64,000 nucleotides of DNA from Paenimyroides aestuarii (lineage in GTDB: Bacteria > Bacteroidota > Bacteroidia > Flavobacteriales > Flavobacteriaceae). The number at the start of each line of letters is the position of its first letter. Within the stretch, counting starts at the first letter, position 1. Positions 16,300 to 25,500 of this stretch are shown here, piece by piece. Made by a program: the position numbers and the translations under genes. Under the pieces are notes generated by a model. That model saw only the letters and a program-made list of their open reading frames with translations. It made no database searches and was not told the origin of the DNA. The DNA is taken from NCBI RefSeq assembly GCF_024628805.1, contig NZ_CP102382.1, forward strand, positions 1,240,001 to 1,304,000, given 5' to 3'.

Positions 16300-17949
16300 A
16301 TGAAAAATATCCTATTCCCGGTTGCTGTTGTTTTTAGCATCACCGCAAGCGCACAAAAACCTGTTTTTACACAAGCGCAAATTCAATCGGCTCGTGTTTA
16401 CAACAATGCTGCAGAGCTAAAGCATAAGGCATCGGCACAAATTCCGGCGGGTACATCAGAAATTGTAATTACCAATGTAGCCAACTATCTAAACGAAAGC
16501 ACGGTGCAAATTGGTGTGCCAAAAAATGTAACGGTCATGTCGGTTCAATTTACCAATGCCTATGTTGAAGAATACGACAACAATCAAGATTCGCCCTTAG
16601 TTAAGCCAGTAAAAGAAGAAATTGCCAAGAAAGAAATGGAATTGAAAACCTTGCAAAATCAACTAACTGCCGAGCGAAAATCTGTGGAATTGTTAGATAA
16701 AAACCAGTCAATGAGCAATGCACAGAATTTTTCGGTTGCTGAATTAACAAAGCTGTTAGACTTTTATAAAACCAAACGCAACGAACTAGCTAATTCGATC
16801 AATAAATTAGAAAATCAAGAAAAAACCTTGTTCGAAGAGTTGAATATTTTAAAAGGAAAATTAACCTTTAACGAAACCACCACCGAAAAAACCAGTCAGG
16901 GCAAGCTCATTATAAACGTAATGAGCAATACAGCCGGTATGATTCCTTTAGAAGTTTCGTATTTAACAAACCAATCCACGTGGCAACCAAGCTACGAAAT
17001 GCGAATTGATAAAATCAACGAACCTATACAAATGCTGTACAAAGCACAGGTGCAACAAAACACAGGCGTTGATTGGAAAAACGTAAAACTATCGTTAACC
17101 AGCGGACCTGCCAATCAAAACACCTTTGCACCCGAACTGCAACCTTGGTTTTTAGATTATTATTATCCGAATGCTTATCGAAATAAGGAAATGTCAGAAG
17201 CTTCGGTAGCATCAGTAACCTCTAAAAGAATTGAGGGAAGACCAAATGCAGATATGATTCAAACCCTACAAGGGCAAGTTCCAGGGTTAAATATTGCTGT
17301 GGGAAAATCTACAATGAGCGATTACACCCAAATCAGCGAATCACAATTAAACATCACGTTTGATATTGATATTCCATACACTATTTTAAGCAATGGCAAA
17401 CAGCACAGCGTAGCTTTAAAAGACACCAAGTTGCCGGCAACTTACAGCTACATCACCACACCAAAACTAGACACCAATGCCTATTTAATCGCAAAAGTGA
17501 AAAACTATGGCGACTACAATATTTTGCCAGGTGAAGCCAACGTAGTTTTTGAAGGAATGTATGTGGGCAAAACTTATGTAAACGCAAATGCCAACGATGA
17601 CGAATTGCGACTGAGTTTAGGTAAAGATCAAAATATATCGGTTACTCGCACGTTGATCAACGATAAATCGGGCACCAAAACATTGTCATCGCGTAAAGTA
17701 CAAGATTTTGTTTATGAAATTTCGGTTCGAAACAATAAAAAAGAAAGCATCAGTATCGTTGTAGAAGACCAAATACCAATTAGCAGCAATACCGATATTG
17801 AAATTACCCTTACCGATAAAGGCAACGCAACCACCGACGCCGAAAAAGGTAAACTTACTTGGGAAGTTAACCTAAAACCCAACGAAACAAAAAAGATACG
17901 TTTTGGTTATGAAGTGAAGTACGCAAAAGATAAAACCTTGAATTTTTAA
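16300..17949 (+). CDS. DUF4139 / MuiA-like exported protein with a SusC-plug-like insert
   Basis: 549 aa from the ATG at 16300 (another ATG at 16291 adds three residues). Signal peptide about 1-20 (TASAQK). An N-terminal beta domain, a coiled coil (about 100-190, heptad Glu/Lys/Leu), then the DUF4139 beta domain (about 200-549) with SYLTNQSTWQPSYEMRID and VKLSLTSGP, ending ETKKIRFGYEVKY. The family is called mucoidy inhibitor MuiA-like but its function is unproven. Residues about 299-342 break the domain with a segment reading SVTSKRIEGRP...LQGQVPGLNI, which looks like the plug start of SusC/RagA TonB receptors. No carrier barrel follows. Confidence 0.8.
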   Translation: MKNILFPVAVVFSITASAQKPVFTQAQIQSARVYNNAAELKHKASAQIPAGTSEIVITNVANYLNESTVQIGVPKNVTVMSVQFTNAYVEEYDNNQDSPLVKPVKEEIAKKEMELKTLQNQLTAERKSVELLDKNQSMSNAQNFSVAELTKLLDFYKTKRNELANSINKLENQEKTLFEELNILKGKLTFNETTTEKTSQGKLIINVMSNTAGMIPLEVSYLTNQSTWQPSYEMRIDKINEPIQMLYKAQVQQNTGVDWKNVKLSLTSGPANQNTFAPELQPWFLDYYYPNAYRNKEMSEASVASVTSKRIEGRPNADMIQTLQGQVPGLNIAVGKSTMSDYTQISESQLNITFDIDIPYTILSNGKQHSVALKDTKLPATYSYITTPKLDTNAYLIAKVKNYGDYNILPGEANVVFEGMYVGKTYVNANANDDELRLSLGKDQNISVTRTLINDKSGTKTLSSRKVQDFVYEISVRNNKKESISIVVEDQIPISSNTDIEITLTDKGNATTDAEKGKLTWEVNLKPNETKKIRFGYEVKYAKDKTLNF

Positions 17950-17956
17950 ATGAATG

Positions 17957-17996
17957 TTCCTCCTTTTTTTCAGTTGAAAGGGGGAATTTTAATTTT
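17957..17996 (+). terminator. candidate terminator after the DUF4139 gene
   Basis: CCTCCTTT and AAAGGGGG pair with one G-T wobble across a loop, followed by a T-rich run. A reasonable but not strong intrinsic terminator. Confidence 0.4.
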
Positions 17997-18108
17997 TTTT
18001 AGAAAAAAAACATTAAATAAATATTTTCTTCATAATTTTTTTTCATATTTTTACTCTTAACAAAATATTAAGAACCTAAAATAATTATTAATTTTAAAAA
18101 TGTGAAAA

Positions 18109-21100
18109 ATGCAAAAAAATACTTTATTGCCCGTTTTTAAACGTATTTCGGATGCGTTCGTTGCATTGCTTATATTTTTTTCGATCTTTAACGGTTACTC
18201 ACAAACAGTGACAATTGGATCAGGAACAAGTAGCAATTCATCAACTGGTTATCCGGCAGTATTTGCCAATTATTATTATGGCAATAAAATTCAAATTTTA
18301 TATGAGGCAGCTGAAATTTCATCAGCAGGAGCCACAGCGAACTCTTACATAAATAGCGTGGCCTTTAATGTTACTGCTTTAAATTCGGTACCTGTCTTGA
18401 GTAATGTAAACGTGAAAGTTTATACTACAAGTAAAACCGACCCATTGTCTAGCGATGCTTTTTTTGATGGAGCAAATGCTTCAGGAACATTTGGCCCTTA
18501 TACGGCAACAACTGGTTGGAATACTTTTACTTTTACAACACCCATCTTGTGGAACGGTTGTGATAATATCGTTGTAGAATTTTGTGCTCAAAATACAAAT
18601 TGGGCAAATAATGGAAACGCATCATCTACTTATACAAGCATGACTGGCACAAAAACATTTGTTAGATATTTCAGAGATGATGTTACAACCGTTTGTAGTT
18701 CTTTATCCGGACCAAGCACTTCTATGGACCGTCCGAACGCACAATTTGGATTTACAGCTAATACCGCAAATTGTGGTTATGTGTGTAATTTTAGTGCAGT
18801 TGCATCATCTTCCACTGCAATAGACTTGTCGTGGACGGGAACCGGTGCTTCTTACATAATTGAATATGGATTGAAAGGATTTGTTCTAGGAACAGGAACT
18901 TCTATCACGACTACTAATTTAACACAAGCGTTATCTACTTTAACCGCTAATACAGAATATGATATTTATATTAAACAAGTTTGTGCAACCGGACCAAGTG
19001 CAGCTTTTTATGGGCCAGTACGTGCAAGAACTTTATGCGGAATAACAGGTAACTTTTTTGAAGGATTTGAAACAACGCCAACTGCCAATTGGACATCCGG
19101 ACCACTACCAGAGTGTTGGTCTCGCGTTTATACCATATCAAATACATGGTCGTATTCAGGAGCTAGTTCTTATATTGCAAAAACCGGTAGTAATAGTTTC
19201 GGTATTTCAAGAGATATTGGTACGGGTGATTTCTTAATTATTTCTCCTGAAACGGATAACTTAGGAAATGGTGCAAAACAGATTCGCTTTTCTGCTTATC
19301 TTGATTATTTTTATCCGAATGCCCCACAAATTGATGTTTATAGAATCAATGGAAATACTTCGACAGCAACTAAAACATTGATACAGAGTATTACTTTATC
19401 ATCAGCAAGTCCAGGATGGGAAACTTTTACAATTCCATTACCTATTACAACAGATGATTACTTTGCTTTTTCATTTCCAGAAGTTTCTGGTTCGGGCTAC
19501 GCACAATTTTATATAGACGATGTCTATTATGAAGATATACCGGCACCAACAGTTACTACCACACAATCTAATAATGTTTGTTTTGGTGGAACTACGGGAA
19601 TGGCATCAGTTGTAGTAACTGGTGGCGCAGCACCTTTAACCTATTTATGGAATACTGGAGATACCACCCCAACTTTAACAGGATTGGCTGCAGGTACTTA
19701 TACCGTAACAGTAACCGATGGATTAAGCCGCACGGCTACCGAGACAGTTACTATCACCGAGCCTGATGTTTTAGTTTCAAACGCAGTTGTAAACAACATT
19801 AGTTGTAATGGCTTAAACGATGCAACGATAGACATTGCACCAACCGGAGGAACATTCCCATATACCTATTTATGGAGTACCGGCGATACCGGAACCAGTT
19901 TAAGCAATTTAACACCCGGTACCTATACGTTGACCATTACCGATCTGAACAACTGTACCGCAACAGAAGATTTTGTTATCACAGAGCCTACTGTTTTGGT
20001 AGCAACAAACGCTGCACAAACCGACGTTTCAATGTTTGGAGGTAATGACGGTTCAGCAACTGTGGCGGCAAGTGGCGGAACGGCACCATATACTTATATG
20101 TGGAGCAATGGAGCAACCACAGCAGCAATCACAAACTTAACCGCAGGAACATATACTGCAATAGTAACCGATGCAAATGGTTGTACCGCAACAGAAGATT
20201 TTGTTATCACACAACCTATCCCATTGATGGCTCAGTCTGTATCTCAAACCAACGTAAGTTGTAATGGCGGATCAGACGCAAGCGCAAGCATCGTAGCAAT
20301 AGGTGGAAATGCACCTTACACGTACCAATGGTCACCAAGTGGAGGAACTGCTGCTACCGCAACAGGACTTTCGGCAGGTATGTATAGTGTGTTAGTAACC
20401 GACCACACAGGAAATACCATCACCGAGAACTTTACCATCACCGAGCCTGACGCTTTAATAGCTACTATTTCGCAGTCAACCGACATTACATGTAATGCGG
20501 CAAGCGACGGAACAGCTACAGTAAGCGTAGCCGGGGGAACCGCACCATATACGTACTTATGGTCAAACGGAATGATGAGCAATATGGCAACCAACTTAAA
20601 CGTGGGTAACTATACGGTAAGCATCACCGATGCCAACGGATGTAAAGCAACCGCAAGTGTTTCTATCGCACAACCAACAGCATTGGCAATCACTGGAACA
20701 GCAACAAACATCAGTTGTTTCGGACAAAACGATGGAGCGATTACCGTTTCAGCAAGTGGTGCTGTAGCACCTTATAGCTATTCATGGTCAAATGGTCAAA
20801 GTGGTACAAGTTTAAGTAATTTATCATCAGGAACTTATACGGTAACCATTACCGACGCAAACGGATGTTCTAAAACAGAATCATATACTATTGTAGAGCC
20901 AGCGTTTGTTCACCCTCCAGTGGCAGTAAACCAAAGTTTCTGTATTGGCCAAAATGCAACATTGGCAGATGTTGTAATCACCGGAAGCACTATCAAATGG
21001 TACAGTGCTTCAACAGGAGGTATGTTGTTGCCTGCAACAACCGTATTAACAAATGGTACTACTTATTATGCCTCACAAACCGTAGGAACATGCGAAAGCA

Positions 21101-22293
21101 GTACACGTACGGCAGTTCAAATCACTTTGAACCAAGGAACCCCGTTAACCACCACACAGTTAAATGTATGCAGCAACACCCGTGTACAAAACATGACCAT
21201 AGACGGGTTTAATTACACCCAATTAAAATGGTACAGCAGCCCAACAAGTACTTTGCAGTTACCAGCAAGTCAATTATTGGCAACGGGCACATATTACATT
21301 AGTTCGTTAACAGGAACGTGTGAATCCCCACGCCAAGCAGTACAAGTAACGGTAGCGGCAGCAGTACCTGCACCAACGGCAACCGCCCAAACAGTATGTG
21401 GCAACCGCACATTGAATGATTTAGTAGTAGGAAAAGATCCTTCTGCAAGTTTAAACTGGTACAGTTCATTACAATCAATGATACCATTGTCAGGAACTAC
21501 GCAAGTATCAAACGGTACTTACTATGTACAGCAAGTTATTGGAAATTGTGAATCGGTACGCGTAGCTGTTCCTGTTCAAGTAGTAAATGTTACCGCACCA
21601 ACGATGACCTCTATCACAACTTGTGATGGCACGCAGATCGGTGATTTGAACACCCCTGCAATCAGTTATTTATGGTACACCGACAATGTAAGTACAACGC
21701 CTTTGGCAGACACTTTTGTGATTACCTCAGGAACATATTACATTGCCCAAGAAAATTCGGGATGTATTTCCGCAAGAACACAAGTATCTGTAAATGTAGG
21801 CGCACGTCCAAACAGCCCAACGGGTCAAACCACACAAGGTTTCTCTTTTGCAGCCAAAGTGTCTGATTTAGTGATGAATCAACCAAATGTGCGCTGGTTT
21901 GCAAGCTATGATGATGCGATAGACCAAGTAGGACAGTTATCACCTAGTACACTATTGCAAACAGGGGCTACTTACTACGGAATTTTGGTAAGTAATAATG
22001 GATGTGGTAGTTATCCAACAGCCGTTACGGTAGAAGTTACCGTAAGCACGCAAGAGTTAGACTTAACCCATTTGAAATACTATCCAAACCCGGTTGATAG
22101 CGCGTTGCATATAAGCTACAACGAAGCTATTACCAAGGTAGAAGTGTTTACCCTAACTGGGCAAAAAGTGATGAGCAATGAGTTCAATGCTATTGAAGTA
22201 ACCACCGATTTATCGCGCCTAAGTTCAGGAACGTATTTAGTGAAGGTCGAAACTGTAAAAGCATCACAATTCATAAAAGTGGTAAAACGATAA
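18109..22293 (+). CDS. T9SS-secreted SprB/Ig-repeat adhesin-like protein (copy A)
   Basis: 1394 aa. Signal peptide about 1-31 (FNGYSQ). Then a beta domain, an Fn3-like segment (about 223-310), a cleaved-adhesin/MAM-like unit (about 315-485, containing LIISPETDNLGNG), six SprB repeats of about 70 aa (about 488-930; each with a SCNG...GTAPYTYLWSNG...AGTYTVTVTDANGC pattern), five Ig-like repeats (about 935-1312; pattern C...IKWYSA...GTYY) and a type A sorting domain (about 1317-1394, YYPNPVDSALHIS to FIKVVKR). It should be exported by T9SS and anchored on the surface, as SprB is in gliding. It is the first of three tandem paralogs; its 3' two-thirds is nearly identical to the others. Confidence 0.9.
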   Translation: MQKNTLLPVFKRISDAFVALLIFFSIFNGYSQTVTIGSGTSSNSSTGYPAVFANYYYGNKIQILYEAAEISSAGATANSYINSVAFNVTALNSVPVLSNVNVKVYTTSKTDPLSSDAFFDGANASGTFGPYTATTGWNTFTFTTPILWNGCDNIVVEFCAQNTNWANNGNASSTYTSMTGTKTFVRYFRDDVTTVCSSLSGPSTSMDRPNAQFGFTANTANCGYVCNFSAVASSSTAIDLSWTGTGASYIIEYGLKGFVLGTGTSITTTNLTQALSTLTANTEYDIYIKQVCATGPSAAFYGPVRARTLCGITGNFFEGFETTPTANWTSGPLPECWSRVYTISNTWSYSGASSYIAKTGSNSFGISRDIGTGDFLIISPETDNLGNGAKQIRFSAYLDYFYPNAPQIDVYRINGNTSTATKTLIQSITLSSASPGWETFTIPLPITTDDYFAFSFPEVSGSGYAQFYIDDVYYEDIPAPTVTTTQSNNVCFGGTTGMASVVVTGGAAPLTYLWNTGDTTPTLTGLAAGTYTVTVTDGLSRTATETVTITEPDVLVSNAVVNNISCNGLNDATIDIAPTGGTFPYTYLWSTGDTGTSLSNLTPGTYTLTITDLNNCTATEDFVITEPTVLVATNAAQTDVSMFGGNDGSATVAASGGTAPYTYMWSNGATTAAITNLTAGTYTAIVTDANGCTATEDFVITQPIPLMAQSVSQTNVSCNGGSDASASIVAIGGNAPYTYQWSPSGGTAATATGLSAGMYSVLVTDHTGNTITENFTITEPDALIATISQSTDITCNAASDGTATVSVAGGTAPYTYLWSNGMMSNMATNLNVGNYTVSITDANGCKATASVSIAQPTALAITGTATNISCFGQNDGAITVSASGAVAPYSYSWSNGQSGTSLSNLSSGTYTVTITDANGCSKTESYTIVEPAFVHPPVAVNQSFCIGQNATLADVVITGSTIKWYSASTGGMLLPATTVLTNGTTYYASQTVGTCESSTRTAVQITLNQGTPLTTTQLNVCSNTRVQNMTIDGFNYTQLKWYSSPTSTLQLPASQLLATGTYYISSLTGTCESPRQAVQVTVAAAVPAPTATAQTVCGNRTLNDLVVGKDPSASLNWYSSLQSMIPLSGTTQVSNGTYYVQQVIGNCESVRVAVPVQVVNVTAPTMTSITTCDGTQIGDLNTPAISYLWYTDNVSTTPLADTFVITSGTYYIAQENSGCISARTQVSVNVGARPNSPTGQTTQGFSFAAKVSDLVMNQPNVRWFASYDDAIDQVGQLSPSTLLQTGATYYGILVSNNGCGSYPTAVTVEVTVSTQELDLTHLKYYPNPVDSALHISYNEAITKVEVFTLTGQKVMSNEFNAIEVTTDLSRLSSGTYLVKVETVKASQFIKVVKR

Positions 22294-22373
22294 TTTTATC
22301 ACCATAATAGCAAAAGTTAAAACATTATGTTTTAGGCAAAGAAAGCGGGGATTTTTCCCCGCTTTTTTGTTTT
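19597..22373 (+). repeat. long direct repeat, copy A
   Basis: From GGAATGGCATCA at 19597 through the stop codon to the terminator this block is nearly identical to 25099-27875, with a constant offset of 5502 and no indels. It covers the SprB repeats, Ig-like repeats, sorting domain and 3' UTR. Few substitutions are visible (Leu/Ser, Arg/Ser and Val/Ala changes near the Ig repeats and the end). Confidence 0.9.
22340..22371 (+). terminator. intrinsic terminator, copy A
   Basis: AAAGCGGGG, a short T-rich loop, CCCCGCTTT and a T run. The same hairpin ends all three giant genes. Confidence 0.85.
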
Positions 22374-22524
22374 TATAAAAAATAAACAATTCGTATTTAA
22401 TAATGCGAAAAAACCTTTTTTTTGTTAAAAAATCATTTAAAGAAGGATTTTAGTGGTTTTTTTGTTTATTTTTTCTATATTTACGATTAACTAACTTATT
22501 TATTAATTGTTAAAAATTTGATTA

Positions 22525-25500
22525 ATGGAAAAAATTACACAACAAACATGGTTTAAGGTACGGTGGCTAAACACTACCTCTTTACTTTTTTTATTTGGGT
22601 TAATTTTCTCTACATCCATTAGTTTTTCACAAACTTTTAATTACACAGGTTCGGTACAAAGCGTGACCCTTCCTGCAGGTGATTATGAAATTGAAATGTG
22701 GGGAGCTGATGGGGGTAAAGGATTTCAAACTTCTCAAATAAACAATGAAGGAAAAGGAGGGTACGCTAAAGGTACTCTTACTGTAACTACTCCAACTACC
22801 TATTATATTTATGTGGGTGGAAAAGGAACAGATGCCAGCAATGGTTCTGTTGGTGATGTCTATTTAGGAGGTTGGAATGGCGGAGGTGACTCTGGTCAAA
22901 ATAACTATTCAAATGCTGCTCAATATCGTGCAGCTGGTGGTGGTGGCGGAACAGATATTAGAACAACACAAAATACTACCTATGCAAACAGAATAATGGT
23001 TGCCGGAGGTGGTGGTGGTGGTGTTTATCTTGCTACTTACGTTGGTGGTAACGGTGGAGGAATCACCGGTGATGATGGTGGTAACACCTATCATGGAGAT
23101 GGTGGTTCACAGACTGCTGGAGGAACTGCAAACGGAAGTACAGGTAACATAGCAGGAACTGACGGTGCATTAGGTATTGGAGGTACTGGAGGAACTTCAA
23201 CTACTAAATCCGGCGGTGGCGGCGGCGGCGGTGGCTACTATGGCGGCGGTGGCGGTGCTACAGGAAACTCATCATCATCACAAGGCGGCGGCGGCGGCGG
23301 TTCTTCTTATTTAGGAGGAGTTTCTACGGGAGTTACTTTTATGTTTGGGGATACAGGTTTTGTGCCTAACCCAGATACTACAGGAAATGGTACGGTTATC
23401 ATTACGTCAATGGCACCTTGTACAGGTACGCCAGTAGTAGGTACAGCATCAGCAACATCTAGAAATTGTTCTAGCGAACCTTTTACTTTGTCGGTTACTA
23501 GTGCAACAAAAGCCGGTGGTATTACGTATCAATGGGAGCGTGCAGATGCAGGTACAGGTGTATGGCAACCTATTCCAGGAGCAACAAGTGCTACTTATAC
23601 TGTTACCAACCAAACAGTGGCAAGTGACTATCGCTTTGTGATTACATGTACATATACTACAAATACTGTGACATCTAACGTGGTTTCAGTAGCGCAAACT
23701 GTAGCAACTATTTTATATGAAGATTTTGATACCACAACCTCTGGTTCTTCTTCAAATCCTTCTCCTCCTAGCTGTTGGACATATTTAGATGATATGACTG
23801 GAACAGGATACGGATATACTTATAATTCTACTACATATTCAAGATCAGGAAGTAATTCTTTCCGTTTCTATATGTATAATAATTCTGTAAATGCAGATCA
23901 GTATTTGTATTTAATATCGCCAACTACTGATAATTTAGGGAATGGAACGAAACAAGTTCGTTTTTATGCAAGAATGAGCTCTGCTTCTACTCCTGGAAGG
24001 CTTCAAGTGGTACGCTTGAATGATATTTCATCACCGGCAGCCGCAACTACATCTGCAACCGTATTAGCTACCTTTGATTTAACTGATGTTGCCTATAAAG
24101 AATTTGTCGTTCCTTTACCAGCAACTACCGATGATTATTTTGCCTTTAGGGTATTATATAATGGAGGAACAACATCAAATTATCCAACTACTTATATAGA
24201 CGATGTTTATTATGAGAATTTAGAAACATGTTTCTTTGCTACAAATTTATCAGTAACAAATATTGCCCAAACAACAGCAACTCTTACATGGACAGCCTCT
24301 ATAGATCCAAGCGTAACAGGATATGAGTATGAAGTACGTTCTAGTGGAGCTCCTGGTTCTGGAACAACGGGCTTAGCAGCAACAGGAACTGTTACAGGTG
24401 CTTCTACTACCACAGCTAATGTCACCGGCTTAAACCCGTCAACAACATATACGGTGTATATTAGAAGTGTGTGTTCTGGTTCAGCAGGAAGATGGAATCC
24501 AAATTCTTTTGACTTTGCAACACTTTGTGGAGTATCAACAGTTTTATATGAAAATTTTGATTCAACTACACCAGGTTCAAGTTCCATTCCATCTCTTCCA
24601 AATTGTTGGAGCTTTATTGATGATGTTGTTTCTTCAGGTTACCTTTATACTTATGATTTAGCAAGTGGTGGTCCTTTATCAGGTGCAAATTATGTGAGAA
24701 TGTATAGGACTAATTCAACATCTAATGCATCGCAAGAGTTGGTTTTAATTTCACCAGAAACAGATAATTTAGGAAATGGAACAAAGCAGTTGCGTTTTTC
24801 GGCTAGATCTTATTCTACTACTACATACGTAAATCAACTTGAGATTTTGGCAATGGATAGTACAACATCTACGGCTAATGCAACAGTTCTGGCAACCATA
24901 AACCCTTCTACATCTACTTATCAGGAATATATTATACCATTACCAGCAGGAACGGATGATTATTTTGGTTTTAGACTTGCATATAATGGGGTGACAACAG
25001 CCTCTGCAGTTTCTATTGACGATGTATATTATGAAGAAATTCCTGCACCTACTTTGGCAACTACTCAAAGTGATAATATTTGTCCGGGAGACACCAATGG
25101 AATGGCATCAGTTGTAGTAACTGGAGGCGCAGCACCTTTAACCTATTTATGGAATACTGGAGATACCACCCCAACTTTAACAGGATTGGCTGCAGGTACT
25201 TATACCGTAACAGTAACCGATGGATTAAGCCGCACGGCTACCGAGACAGTTACTATCACCGAGCCTGATGTTTTAGTTTCAAACGCAGTTGTAAACAACA
25301 TTAGTTGTAATGGCTTAAACGATGCAACGATAGACATTGCACCAACCGGAGGAACATTCCCATATACCTATTTATGGAGTACCGGCGATACCGGAACCAG
25401 TTTAAGCAATTTAACACCCGGTACCTATACGTTGACCATTACCGATCTGAACAACTGTACCGCAACAGAAGATTTTGTTATCACAGAGCCTACTGTTTTG

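Noticed and set aside
20316..20594. Minus-strand frames repeated at the same places within the three long repeats (also 25818 and 32082)
   Set aside because: They are copied along with the repeat and mirror the SprB-repeat codons; no signal, motif or promoter.
19570..20910. Regularly spaced repeats that might suggest a CRISPR array
   Set aside because: The periodicity of about 210-220 bases is that of SprB protein repeats in one long frame; units are not identical and no spacers or cas genes are present.
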